64,000 bases of DNA, taken from positions 248,001 to 312,000 of the forward strand of contig CAVRZD010000002.1 of the NCBI GenBank assembly GCA_963725645.1, given 5' to 3'. Each line of letters opens with the position of its first letter. Positions within the stretch are counted from its first letter, which is position 1. Both the position numbers and the translations under genes were made by a program. Below the pieces are notes generated by a model. That model was not told the DNA's origin and made no database searches. It saw only the letters and a list, made by a program, of their open reading frames with translations. Below, in pieces: positions 1-8,409 of this stretch. Origin of the DNA: JALYZC01 sp963725645. Lineage in GTDB: Bacteria > Actinomycetota > Thermoleophilia > Solirubrobacterales > Solirubrobacteraceae.

Positions 1-785
1 TCGGTGCGCTCTACGCGCTCGAGCAGGCGGGCTACGTGATCGACTGCGTCGCGGGCAGCAGCATCGGAGCGATCGTGGGCGCCTATCTGGCGCTGGGGAT
101 GGACGCCGCCGACATCGACCGCACGCTGCACGAGGCCTTCACCCCGGAGGCGGTGGCCGAGGTGTTTCAGCTCTCGTTGGCCGGAGGGTCGACCGGGTTG
201 GAGCGGATCACCCGCATCTTCCGCGAGACCACGGGCGAGCGCCGCTTCGACGACCTGAACATCCCGCTGACCGTGATGTCGGTCGACCTGACCGACCGGG
301 TCCCGGCTCCGATCAGGGACGGCCCGCTCTGGGAGGCGCTGCTCGCGGCGACCGCCCTGGCCGGCATGTTCCCACCGTATGAGCGGGCCGGGCACCGTCT
401 GGTGGACGGCCTGGCTCTCGTGCCCGTTCCGACCGGTGCGACGTACGAGGACGGCGCAGACGTGGTGCTGTCGATCAACCTGATGCCCCGCGAGACGCTT
501 GCCGCCTGGCCGGGCCAGCAGCCGCCGCCGGCCGCCGAGCCCAAGCGTAAGGGCGTGCGCATGCTGGAGACCATCCTGGAGGTGATGGATCTCTCCCAGC
601 TCGAGGACAGCGTGCGGCACGCGGAGCTGGCGGACGTGGTTCTGCACCCGCGCTTTGGACCGGCCAGCTGGCGCGACTTCCACCTTGCGGACCTGTTCCT
701 GGCGGCCGGCCGCGAGGCGGCCGAGCGGCAGATGCCGGCACTCCAGGCTCTGGCCACGCCCCAATCCGCAGCGACCCCGACCTAA
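1..785 (+). CDS. patatin-like phospholipase / serine hydrolase, 5'-truncated by window edge
   Basis: The reading frame is open from base 3, so the gene starts upstream of the window and only its C-terminal ~260 residues are here. The nucleophile elbow GSSIG followed by AIVGAYLALG is the patatin (RssA/YchK-type) catalytic serine motif. The second dyad residue is probably the Asp of LVDGLALVPVP about 110 residues later, where most patatins have DGG/A. Patatins are Ser-Asp acyl hydrolases acting on lipids or thioesters. It ends in TAA overlapping the AAGGAGG ribosome site of the acyl carrier protein gene, so it is the upstream member of the polyketide operon. A role in acyl release is only inference. 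Confidence 0.8.
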   Translation, partial: GALYALEQAGYVIDCVAGSSIGAIVGAYLALGMDAADIDRTLHEAFTPEAVAEVFQLSLAGGSTGLERITRIFRETTGERRFDDLNIPLTVMSVDLTDRVPAPIRDGPLWEALLAATALAGMFPPYERAGHRLVDGLALVPVPTGATYEDGADVVLSINLMPRETLAAWPGQQPPPAAEPKRKGVRMLETILEVMDLSQLEDSVRHAELADVVLHPRFGPASWRDFHLADLFLAAGREAAERQMPALQALATPQSAATPT

Positions 786-794
786 GGAGGAGAA

Positions 795-1055
795 GTGTCA
801 GAAGACAAGACGTTCACCTTCGACGACCTCAAGCGAATCCTGGTGGACCGCGTGGGGCTGCCGGAGGACGACGTGACGGACGACCCGGAGGCGAAGTTCG
901 AGGACATGGGCCTGGACTCGTTGGCGTTCGTGGAGATCCAGCTGGCCATGCAGCAGGACTATGGGTTCGAGATCCCCGACGAGGACGCCCAGGAGATCAT
1001 CACCGTGGGACAGTCCATCGCGTACGTGAACCGTAAGCTGGCGGAGGGAGAGTAG
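795..1055 (+). CDS. acyl carrier protein of a type II polyketide synthase
   Basis: An 86-residue acidic protein of normal ACP length. The phosphopantetheine serine lies in GLDSLAFVEIQ, followed by the helix typical of type II PKS carrier proteins (QQDYGFEIPDEDA). It would be modified by a PPTase and carry the growing polyketide. The GTG start follows a strong AAGGAGG site. It lies between the patatin-like gene and a TcmN-like cyclase with gaps of a few bases, so it is part of one operon. The ketosynthase/chain-length-factor genes must lie to the left, outside the window. A fatty-acid ACP is less likely because two aromatic polyketide cyclases follow. Confidence 0.9.
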   Translation: MSEDKTFTFDDLKRILVDRVGLPEDDVTDDPEAKFEDMGLDSLAFVEIQLAMQQDYGFEIPDEDAQEIITVGQSIAYVNRKLAEGE

Positions 1056-1059
1056 GCCA

Positions 1060-1527
1060 ATGGCAGCGCACACCGACAACTCCGTGACGATCGAAGCTCC
1101 GATCGACTTCGTGTGGGAGCGCATGATGGACATCGAGGGCTGGCCCAGCCTCTTCACCGAGTACGCCGCGGCCGAGGTGCTCGAGCAGGAGGGCGACACC
1201 GTTCGCTTCCGGCTCACCACGCACCCCGATCCCGAGTACGACGGCCAGGTGTGGAGCTGGGTGTCCGAGCGGGTCGCAGATCCCGCGACACGCAGCTCGA
1301 AGTCGCGCCGAATCGAGACCGGGCCCTTCGAGTACATGAACATCGAGTGGTTCTTCGAGGAGGCCGACGGCGGCACCGCGATGCGCTGGGTGCAGGACTT
1401 CTCGATGAAGCCCGAGGCACCGGCCGACGACGAGACGGCCGAGGGCTACATGAACAAGAACACCAAGGAGCAGATGAGCGCGATCAAGGAACGGCTCGAG
1501 AAGGAGGTCGGAGACCAAGATGGCTGA
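1060..1527 (+). CDS. TcmN/WhiE-VI-type aromatase/cyclase (SRPBCC fold)
   Basis: A 155-residue protein of the START/SRPBCC aromatase-cyclase family. It closely resembles the N-terminal domain of TcmN: near the start TDNSVTIEAP, then WPSLFTEYA, then RRIETGPFEYMN and MRWVQDFSMKP, all family landmarks. These enzymes bind the poly-beta-ketone of a type II PKS in a deep cavity and direct first-ring cyclisation and aromatisation. The gene starts 4 bases after the ACP stop and overlaps the next cyclase by 8 bases, which implies translational coupling. It acts in the cytoplasm on the ACP-bound chain. Spore-pigment (whiE-like) clusters carry the same gene order, so a pigment is a plausible product. Confidence 0.9.
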   Translation: MAAHTDNSVTIEAPIDFVWERMMDIEGWPSLFTEYAAAEVLEQEGDTVRFRLTTHPDPEYDGQVWSWVSERVADPATRSSKSRRIETGPFEYMNIEWFFEEADGGTAMRWVQDFSMKPEAPADDETAEGYMNKNTKEQMSAIKERLEKEVGDQDG

Positions 1528-1861
1528 TCGCCAGGTCAAACGCGGCTGCATCGTCGCCCGCATCAAGCCGGGATCCGAGGACGAAGTGGCGAAGCTGTTC
1601 GCCGAGTCCGACCAGAGCGAGCTACCGGGGCTCGCCCACGTGCGGCATCGCAGCCTGTTCGTGCTCGACGACATCTACATCCACTACGTCGAGACCGAGG
1701 ACGAGTTCGGCGCGGAGGTCGACGCCGTGCGCCAGCACCCGCTGTTCAAGGAGATCAGCGCGAAGCTCGACGCCTTCATCACCCCATATGACCCCGAGAC
1801 CTGGGAGTCGCCGAAGGACGCCCAGGCCCGGGAGTTCTACAGCTGGGATCCCCCCGAATGA
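1520..1861 (+). CDS. TcmI-family polyketide cyclase
   Basis: A 113-residue protein of the polyketide synthesis cyclase family (TcmI, WhiE-VII). It shows the diagnostic central segment DDIYIHYVE, the block HPLFKEIS, the ITPYDP stretch and the C-terminal EFYSWDPP, all matching TcmI-type cyclases in order and spacing. TcmI dimers catalyse late-ring closure of tetracyclic aromatic polyketides. The start overlaps the upstream aromatase gene. Together with the ACP and the TcmN-like protein this establishes the left end of the window as an aromatic type II PKS locus. Confidence 0.9.
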   Translation: MADRQVKRGCIVARIKPGSEDEVAKLFAESDQSELPGLAHVRHRSLFVLDDIYIHYVETEDEFGAEVDAVRQHPLFKEISAKLDAFITPYDPETWESPKDAQAREFYSWDPPE

Positions 1862-1932
1862 CTCCGAAACCGGCCGGGTGGGGCCGGATAAGATAGCCGC
1901 GTCCAGCGGCCTTGACCCAAGGAGACGACCCG

Positions 1933-2892
1933 TTGAGCAGCGAACAGCCCCAAGTCGACGTGCCGCCGCACGTCCTCGACTACCTCAGCGAACAGAACAC
2001 GCTCACGCTGGCCACCGCCTCGCCCGGGGCCGTGCCACATGCGAGCACGTTCCTGTACGTCAACGACGGCCCCACCCTCTACTTCTGGTCGAAGCCCAAC
2101 ACGACGACCGCGCGGCAGATCGAGCAGAACCCGGTCGTGTCCTTCGCGATCGACAGCTACGCCGACGACCTCCGCCAGACCAAGGGCGTGCAGGGCGCCG
2201 GCGAGTGCAGCGTGATCCTCAACGGCGAGGAGATCGCCCGGGTGGCCGACCTCTTCGGCCAGAAGTTCCCCGACCTCTCGCCGGGGGTGACGATGAGCAT
2301 CTCCTTCTTCCGCGTCGCCCCCTCCGACCTCGAGTTCATCGACAACACGTCCGCGGGCGCCGAAGCGCCGGAGGGCCAATTCGGCGCGGAATTCCACCGC
2401 GAGCGCGCCTACAGCGTCTTCACCGACCTGCCGATCCAGCGGGTGGACAGCTTCGTGGGCTCGCTCCAGCTCACCGACGCGAAGGAGGGCGAGGTGATCG
2501 TGCGCCAGGGCGGCCCGGCGGACAAGTTCTTCATCGTCGCCGACGGAGAGGTCGAGGTCGAGCGCGAGGAGGACGGGGACCAGACCGTCACGACCCTGGG
2601 GCCGGGCCAGTTCTTCGGGGAGGTGTCGATCCTGCGCGACACCCCGCGCGAGGCTACGGTCAAGGCCACGAAGCCCACGAAGCTGCTGGCCATGGAGCGC
2701 GACACGTTCCGCGATCTCGTGGCCCAATCCCTCGGGACGACCGTGGGGTTCGACAAGGTGATCCAGGCCCGGCTCCAGGGCCACGGGCGGCTGAACCCGG
2801 CGCGGAGGGTTCCATGGAAGCGTCCGCGACCGACCAGGCCTTCACCGGCACCGACTTCCGCGACGCGCTCGGGGCGTTCGCGACCGGCGTGA
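1933..2892 (+). CDS. PPOX/flavin-like split-barrel protein fused to a cyclic-nucleotide-binding domain
   Basis: About 319 residues. The N-terminal ~140 residues resemble pyridoxamine-5'-phosphate-oxidase-like split barrels (NTLTLATASPGAVPHAST, then LYFWSK and NPVVSFAID). The C-terminal ~130 residues form a CAP-family cNMP domain with a phosphate-binding-cassette pattern, FFGEVSILRDTPREATV, that keeps the Gly-Glu pair and the Arg, so nucleotide binding is plausible. The TTG at 1933 is chosen because AAGGAG ends 8 bases upstream; a TTG at 1912 has no such site. The last ~25 codons overlap the next gene. It may link the polyketide locus to cAMP made by the cyclases further along; that is inference. 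Confidence 0.75.
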   Translation: MSSEQPQVDVPPHVLDYLSEQNTLTLATASPGAVPHASTFLYVNDGPTLYFWSKPNTTTARQIEQNPVVSFAIDSYADDLRQTKGVQGAGECSVILNGEEIARVADLFGQKFPDLSPGVTMSISFFRVAPSDLEFIDNTSAGAEAPEGQFGAEFHRERAYSVFTDLPIQRVDSFVGSLQLTDAKEGEVIVRQGGPADKFFIVADGEVEVEREEDGDQTVTTLGPGQFFGEVSILRDTPREATVKATKPTKLLAMERDTFRDLVAQSLGTTVGFDKVIQARLQGHGRLNPARRVPWKRPRPTRPSPAPTSATRSGRSRPA

Positions 2893-3329
2893 CGGTCGTC
2901 ACCACGCGTGGGGAGGAGCAGCACGCGTACGGCATGACCGCCAACGCATTCTCGTCACTGTCGCTCGATCCACCGCTGGTGCTGGTCTGCGTTCGCACCG
3001 GCGCCGAGGGGAGCGAGCACATCGACCGCAATCGGGTGTTCGCGGTCAACATCCTCGCCGCCGAGCAGGAGCCGCTCTCGCGCTACTTCTCCTCGAAGGA
3101 CCGCCCGCGCGGCCGCGATGCGTTCCGGGACGTGGCGCACACGGTCGCGGCCACCGGCTCGCCGATCCTGGACGGCGTGGTGGGCTACCTCGACTGCGAG
3201 CTCAGCGCCAGCCATACGGCCGGGGACCACGAGATCTTCATCGGGGAGGTGCTGACCCTGGGCAGCAATCCGGGGGTGGCGCCGCTGCTCTTCCACGGCG
3301 GGGCGTACCGCTTCCTGCACGAGGGCTGA
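2814..3329 (+). CDS. flavin reductase-like (HpaC/NtaB-type) FMN-binding protein
   Basis: A 171-residue protein beginning at ATG 2814 after a GGAGG site inside the 3' end of the preceding gene. The family pattern is clear: FRDALGAFATGVTVVTT, then YGMTANAFSSLSLDPPLVLVC, then FAVNILA, and a C-terminal HEIFIGEVL block. Such proteins reduce free FMN/FAD with NAD(P)H for a partner monooxygenase, or bind flavin themselves. In type II PKS clusters they usually serve tailoring oxygenases. It is the last plus-strand gene of the cluster; the next genes are on the other strand. The partner oxygenase, if any, is not in the window. Confidence 0.85.
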   Translation: MEASATDQAFTGTDFRDALGAFATGVTVVTTRGEEQHAYGMTANAFSSLSLDPPLVLVCVRTGAEGSEHIDRNRVFAVNILAAEQEPLSRYFSSKDRPRGRDAFRDVAHTVAATGSPILDGVVGYLDCELSASHTAGDHEIFIGEVLTLGSNPGVAPLLFHGGAYRFLHEG

Positions 3330-3363
3330 GGCGGACGGTCCAGAGCGCGGGTCCGGGCGCTGC

Positions 3364-4278
3364 CTAGCCGCCGATCTGGAAGGGCAGCACCGGTCCGAGC
3401 CGCGTCCCGCCGAGGCTCCACTCGGCCTGGTAGACCCCGGCGCCGCGGTTGGGGAAGTTCCCCTCCCACGCGACGGACGAGCTCCTGATGCCGAACCGGT
3501 CGGGACGGCTGAGCGGGAACTCGCGACACTCGCGGCTCGCGTCCGGGGACGTCACGCACAGGCGGTAGGGCCCGTCGAAGCTGAACGTCCCGAGGCGCAG
3601 GCGCGCGGTGCGCCCGAAGCTCTGGGCGTTCTTGCAGTAGTCGCCCGTGGGCGAGCAATAGGCCAGGAAGCTCTGGTTCGGCCGCACGAGGCGGGCGGCG
3701 CCCAGGTCGCTCGCCGACACCGTCCCCCGGCTCACGTCGATGAGGGTGCCGTCGCAGCGGTCCTCGGTGGACCACACGGTCCCGCGGACGGTCGCGGCGG
3801 CGTACCTCCCCCTGGTACGGAATCGTCCGTGGGCGTTGCCCCGCAGCCGGCGGACGACGCGGCCCGGGAGCACCCGCGAGGAGGACGCGCTGCAGCCGCG
3901 GGTGCTCCCTCCCAGGACCAACTCCGTGACGGGGCGACGCTCCGAGCGCTGGGTGACCGAGAAGACTCCGCCGGAGAACACCCCCGACTGCGTGCGACCG
4001 CCGCCGGCGGCGGTCGTGAGCCGCGCCGCGCCGCGGCTCGCGTCGATCGAGGAGCCGATCGGGATCTGACGAGGTCGCGTCAGGCGCACGAAGCGCCGCC
4101 CACCTCTGACCTTCACGAGCACGACGCCGCTCGCGCGCGCAACGTTCACCGACCTGCCGACGCTCGGCGGCGGCGGTCCCGACGCTTCCCCGGAGCCGGA
4201 TGGGGACACGAAGAGGGCTCCGGCGACCGCCAGGGCCAGCGCGAGGGCGAGGCTCGTGGGGCTGCTCGCCCTAGCCAG
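3364..4278 (-). CDS. secreted FecR-like protein (family member 1), probable CTG start
   Basis: The conserved body begins near GTG 4209, but the frame stays open upstream to CTG 4278 and encodes a classic signal peptide (LALALALAVAGALFV). GGAGG lies 6 bases before that CTG; no ATG/GTG/TTG fits, so a CTG start is proposed (304 residues). The core has the family's two blocks: a first strand-rich block with IPIGSSIDASRG and GVFSGGVFSVTQ, then RVVRRLRGNAHGRFRTRG leading into AAATVRGTVW and DRCDGT, which resembles a FecR domain. A Cys-containing C-terminal domain (~100 residues) resembles that of the 24.9-26.2 kb member. It overlaps fabD by 8 bases, so it is probably co-transcribed. Confidence 0.7.
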   Translation of the reverse strand: MARASSPTSLALALALAVAGALFVSPSGSGEASGPPPPSVGRSVNVARASGVVLVKVRGGRRFVRLTRPRQIPIGSSIDASRGAARLTTAAGGGRTQSGVFSGGVFSVTQRSERRPVTELVLGGSTRGCSASSSRVLPGRVVRRLRGNAHGRFRTRGRYAAATVRGTVWSTEDRCDGTLIDVSRGTVSASDLGAARLVRPNQSFLAYCSPTGDYCKNAQSFGRTARLRLGTFSFDGPYRLCVTSPDASRECREFPLSRPDRFGIRSSSVAWEGNFPNRGAGVYQAEWSLGGTRLGPVLPFQIGG

Positions 4279-5218
4279 GTTGGGCCTCCGCCCGGTCCTT
4301 GAACGCGGCGAGCTTGTCCGGCGAGTCGGCGGGGAAGGTCTCGACGTCGGGGTTGATCTGACGGACGAGTCCGCTCAGCACGCGCCCCGGCCCGAGCTCG
4401 AGGAACGTGTCGCAGCCGGCTTCCACCATCGTCTCGACGCACGCGACCCAGAGGACGGGACTCGCGATCTGGGCCACCAGCGCCCGGTGCACGTCCTCCC
4501 CGGTGGTCACGACCTTCCCCGACGCGTTCGAGACCAGAGGGGTCTCCGGGTCGCTCCACGCCACCGCGTCCATCGCCTCGCCGAGTTTGCGCTGCACCGG
4601 CTCCATCAGCTCGCTGTGGAAGGCCGCGCCGACCTGCAGGCGCAGCGCCTTCTTGGCCCCGCCCTGCTCCGCCAGCTCGATCACCTTCAGGACCGCCGCC
4701 TCCTCGCCCGAGACGATGATCTGCGCCGGCGTGTTGAAGTTCGCGGGCCGCACCGTGCCGGCGTCCGACGCCTCGCGGCACAGCTTCTCCACCTGCTCGG
4801 TCGGGAGCCCGATCACGGCGCCCATGGCGCCCGGTCGCTCGGACTGGATGTCGGCCATCAGCCGGCCGCGCTGGGCGACCAGCCGCGTCCCGTCCTCGAG
4901 CCCGAGCGCGCCCGACACCACCGCGGCCGTGTACTCGCCGAGGCTGTGACCGGCGACGAGGTCGGGGGCCAGACCCGCCTCGCGAGCCAGCTCGACGACC
5001 GCGAGCGAAACGGCGAACAGCGCCGGCTGGGCCACCTCCGTGCGCGTGAGCTCCTCGATCGGGCCCTCGAGGCACAGCGTCCGGATCGGCAGGCCCGAGG
5101 CCTCCTCGGCCTGCTCGACGTAGCGGGCGAACACGTCCGGCCGGGCCTCCAGCAGCTCGGCGCCCATGCCGACCTTTTGCGAGCCCTGGCCGGGGAAGAG
5201 GAAGGCCGTCTTGCCCAT
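4271..5218 (-). CDS. fabD: malonyl-CoA:ACP transacylase
   Basis: 315 residues, the usual FabD length. The N-terminus FLFPGQGSQ and the active-site elbow GHSLGEY (catalytic Ser) are diagnostic; the downstream block with VSGEEAAV and AAFHSELM carries the conserved His (AFHS). It transfers malonyl from CoA to ACP for fatty-acid synthesis and often also serves type II polyketide synthases, which usually lack their own transacylase. It lies 11 bases downstream of the antiporter gene, and its end overlaps the FecR-like gene. Whether it feeds the polyketide ACP at the left edge or general fatty-acid synthesis cannot be told from sequence. Confidence 0.95.
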   Translation of the reverse strand: MGKTAFLFPGQGSQKVGMGAELLEARPDVFARYVEQAEEASGLPIRTLCLEGPIEELTRTEVAQPALFAVSLAVVELAREAGLAPDLVAGHSLGEYTAAVVSGALGLEDGTRLVAQRGRLMADIQSERPGAMGAVIGLPTEQVEKLCREASDAGTVRPANFNTPAQIIVSGEEAAVLKVIELAEQGGAKKALRLQVGAAFHSELMEPVQRKLGEAMDAVAWSDPETPLVSNASGKVVTTGEDVHRALVAQIASPVLWVACVETMVEAGCDTFLELGPGRVLSGLVRQINPDVETFPADSPDKLAAFKDRAEAQPG

Positions 5219-5229
5219 CGTCCGCGACC

Positions 5230-8200
5230 CTATCGCACGGCCTCAGGCCCGCCCGGCGGGCGGGCGGGCCCCGCCGAGGACCAGGTGAAGCGGGTGACGT
5301 CGCCGCGCGGCGCAAGCGCGCCGGGTCGCGACCCGCGGCGCACGAAGAGCACCGGCGCGGGTGCGGCCTTGGCGATCTCGGAGCGCGTCGGTCCGAGGCC
5401 CTCCTGCCGCCAGCGATCGGACAGGCCGATGACCAGCAGGCTCGCGCCCTGCGCCGCTTCGAGGACCCCTTCGCGGCCGCCCTCGGCGACCAGCGGCTCG
5501 GTCCCGATGCCCACGGTCTGCTGGACCAGCAGGCTGGCGTCGCCGAGCAGCCGACTGACCGACTTCCCCTCCTCGGTCTGCCCCGCGGCGCCGAGCAGCG
5601 TCAGCGGCGCCTTGGTCTGCGCGGCGAGCCAGGCGCCCAGCTCGAGCGCCGACCAGTCGTGCTGGGCGCCCCCGAACGGGACGAGGATCGGCGCCTCGGG
5701 GCCGAGTTCGATCGGATCCCCCTCCCGGGCGACGAGCACCGCCACGTCGCTGGACGCGTCCTGCAGCACCTCCTTGACGTGACCGAGCGGGACGCCCTCG
5801 CCCCGGATCGGGCGGCTGCCCTCGATCAGCACGAGATCGACCTCCTCGGCCTCGGCGAGCCGGGCGAGGTCCTGCCCCGGCCGCCCGGAGGAGAAGGCCA
5901 TGCCGCGCGTGGGGACCCCGTCCGCGACCAGCCGCCGCCGGGCGTCATCAATCTCGTCCGTAGCCCGCTCCAGCAGCGCGTTCTCGGTTTGGAGCCCGCC
6001 CCGGACGGGCGTCGAACGGGGGGGCTGGACGAGCCGCGCCAGGATCAGCTCGCGCGGCGGCTCGGAGCGTGCGAGCGGCTCCGCCAGCGCCAGCAGTTGC
6101 CCGAGGGCCGCGTCGGTCTGCGGCGTGACGAGGATCGACCGCTCCGGCACGGCCAGGCCGGGGAACTCGGCGGCGACCTGGCGCTTGGACTCCTCGAGCT
6201 CCTCCTCCACCGGTGTGCCGTATTCGTTGCGGGGATCCAGCAGCCGCAGCATCGGCCCGGCCATGAAGGTGGTGACGAGCGCCATGATCACCAGCATCGC
6301 GAACAGCACGTCGGAGATCGCGCCCTTCTCCAGGGCAAGGTTGAGCACGATCAGCTCGGTCAGCCCGCGGGTGTTCATCAGCGTGCCGATGACCGTCGAG
6401 GCGCGCCAGTCGAACCCGGCGACGCGGGCGGCGATCATGGCGCCGAACAGCTTGCCGACGATCGCGACGGCGATCAGCGCAAGCGTGATCCACCACAGCT
6501 CCGGACGGTCGAGCAGGCCGATGTTCGTCTTCAGGCCGGTGTAGGCGAAGAACAGTGGGAGCAGCAGCACCACGACGAAGTCCTCGAGCCGCCGCGTGAC
6601 GTCCTCGGTCAGCCGCGCGTTGCGCGGCATGATCATCCCCATGATGAAGGCGCCGAAGATGACGGCGATCCCGATCTCCTCGGTGACGTAGGCGGACACC
6701 AGCACGCCGGCGAAGATCGCCGCCACCCACCCCGCGGGGACGCGGCCGACCTGGTCGAACGCGGTCGAGACGCGCCCGATCAGCGGCCGCACGGCGAGCC
6801 CCATGAGGAGGCAGAACCCGACCGCGAGGGCGATGGTCTCGACGACGTCGCCGAAGGTGCCGGCGACCGCGATCGTCGTGGCGAGCGCGATCAGGAACCA
6901 TGCGGTGACGTCGTCGATCGCGGCGCTGGCCAGCGTGAGCGCGCCGACGGGGCGCTTGAGCATGCGCCGCTCGACCAGGATGCGAGCGAGCACGGGGAAG
7001 GCCGTGATCGACATCGCGACGCCCATGAACAGGGCGAACGCGACGAACTTGATGTCGGGGCCGAGGATCTCGTAGATCGGCAGCGCGACGGCGATGCCGA
7101 GCAGCATCGGCAGCGCGACGCTGGCGTTGGAGATCGCCGCGGCCTGGGTCACGCGGTTCTTGAGCTGGCTCGGGTCGAACTCGAGCCCGATCAGGAAGAC
7201 GTAGAAGATCACGCCGAGGTTCGCCGCGACCCCGAAGGCCGGGAGGATGTCGCTCGGGAACAGGTCGGCCTGGAGGTCCGGGGAGATCGCGCCGAGCACG
7301 CTCGGGCCCAGCGTGATCCCGGCCACGACCTCGCCCATCACGCGCGGCTGCCCGATCCTCGTGGCCATGATGCCGAAGAGCCGGGCGACGAGCATGACGA
7401 TCGCCACCGCGATCAGGAACGCCGCGACGAGCTTCCCGAAGGAGTCCCGCTGCTGGGTGCCGGTGAACTTCTCACCCGCCGGGGGCAACCCGGAGGGCGT
7501 TGTGAGCGCCGGCTTGGCCGTCGCCTTCGGCGCGGTTCCGGCGGGCTTGGCCGGCGCGGCGGCGTCGAGCGGGATCAGCGTGATGTTGTTGATGTTGCGG
7601 TCCACGGCGACCGCGCGGAACCGGGCGGTCCCGCCCCTGGTGCACTTGACGTCACCGGCGAGCGCGCCGGTGTCCTTGTTGTAGGCAAGCGACCCGAGCG
7701 GCTTGCCGTTCGCGTGGACCTGGTAGCGCGTGCCGCTGCCGGTCAGCTCCATCAGGCCGCCGAAGCACGTCGACCGCGGCGAGAGCTTGTAGACGGCCGC
7801 GACCGAGCCGGGCACCCGTGGCTTGGGGGTCCCGGGATCGGGCGGGTCGCGGCGGAGGTTGGCCACGAAGGGCGCGCCACCGAGGGTACCGGTGATCGTC
7901 CCCGAGGGCCGTGGAGCCGCAAAGCCGCGGAACTTGAGGTGCTTTCCGTTGACGCAGTTGACCGTGCCGGTGAGCTGATGGCCGCCGTTCGGCCCCTTCT
8001 CGGTGTGCAGCCGCAGCTTGCCGCCCAGCGTGCCCTGGACGTTGGAGAAGTTCACGAACTGGCCGGACTGCTTGACGTCGAACGACGGTCCGGCCACAGC
8101 GGGCTGCCCCGGCGCGGTCGCAGGCAGCGGCGCGCCGGTCGGTGGGGGTGTCTTACCCAGGCACGGGCTCGCAGCGGCGGCGTCGTAGCCGCCCGCGATC

Positions 8201-8337
8201 CGCGGCTGCGCCTTCTCGTCCGTGCCCTTGCCGATGACGTAGATGACGCCCGCGGTCACGATCACCGCGAGGATCACGTAGAAGATGACGAGTCGCCGCT
8301 TGCCTGCTGGCTCCGGAACCTGTGCAGTCACGTTCAT
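5230..8337 (-). CDS. CPA2/KefB-type cation:proton antiporter with periplasmic N-terminal domain and tandem C-terminal USP-like domains
   Basis: 1035 residues, about twice a normal antiporter. Residues ~18-38 form one membrane segment, followed by a ~260-residue extracytoplasmic region with two Cys-containing beta-rich units (around TVNCVNGKHLKFRGFA and GDVKCTRGGTARFRA) and a Pro/Ala/Thr linker. Residues ~305-715 are a 12-helix Na+/H+ exchanger domain (ASAAIDDVTAW carries the paired Asp of CPA2; MNTRGLTELIVL is typical). Residues ~730-1005 are two universal-stress-protein-like domains. It would exchange Na+ or K+ for H+ under cytoplasmic nucleotide/stress control. Head of a minus-strand unit with fabD. 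Confidence 0.85.
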   Translation of the reverse strand: MNVTAQVPEPAGKRRLVIFYVILAVIVTAGVIYVIGKGTDEKAQPRIAGGYDAAAASPCLGKTPPPTGAPLPATAPGQPAVAGPSFDVKQSGQFVNFSNVQGTLGGKLRLHTEKGPNGGHQLTGTVNCVNGKHLKFRGFAAPRPSGTITGTLGGAPFVANLRRDPPDPGTPKPRVPGSVAAVYKLSPRSTCFGGLMELTGSGTRYQVHANGKPLGSLAYNKDTGALAGDVKCTRGGTARFRAVAVDRNINNITLIPLDAAAPAKPAGTAPKATAKPALTTPSGLPPAGEKFTGTQQRDSFGKLVAAFLIAVAIVMLVARLFGIMATRIGQPRVMGEVVAGITLGPSVLGAISPDLQADLFPSDILPAFGVAANLGVIFYVFLIGLEFDPSQLKNRVTQAAAISNASVALPMLLGIAVALPIYEILGPDIKFVAFALFMGVAMSITAFPVLARILVERRMLKRPVGALTLASAAIDDVTAWFLIALATTIAVAGTFGDVVETIALAVGFCLLMGLAVRPLIGRVSTAFDQVGRVPAGWVAAIFAGVLVSAYVTEEIGIAVIFGAFIMGMIMPRNARLTEDVTRRLEDFVVVLLLPLFFAYTGLKTNIGLLDRPELWWITLALIAVAIVGKLFGAMIAARVAGFDWRASTVIGTLMNTRGLTELIVLNLALEKGAISDVLFAMLVIMALVTTFMAGPMLRLLDPRNEYGTPVEEELEESKRQVAAEFPGLAVPERSILVTPQTDAALGQLLALAEPLARSEPPRELILARLVQPPRSTPVRGGLQTENALLERATDEIDDARRRLVADGVPTRGMAFSSGRPGQDLARLAEAEEVDLVLIEGSRPIRGEGVPLGHVKEVLQDASSDVAVLVAREGDPIELGPEAPILVPFGGAQHDWSALELGAWLAAQTKAPLTLLGAAGQTEEGKSVSRLLGDASLLVQQTVGIGTEPLVAEGGREGVLEAAQGASLLVIGLSDRWRQEGLGPTRSEIAKAAPAPVLFVRRGSRPGALAPRGDVTRFTWSSAGPARPPGGPEAVR

Positions 8338-8409
8338 CCCCGTTCGACGTCGGAAACTCGGCCGGCGCCAGCCTAACCCGCGGCGAAGACCCGGTGCAAA
8401 CGGCGCTCG

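Noticed and set aside
1113..3329. Very long plus-strand open frame covering the cyclases, the PPOX fusion and the flavin reductase.
   Set aside because: Only its last 171 codons code (flavin reductase from ATG 2814). The rest is an Arg/Gly/Pro-rich shadow of well-recognised genes in other frames, typical of high-GC DNA.
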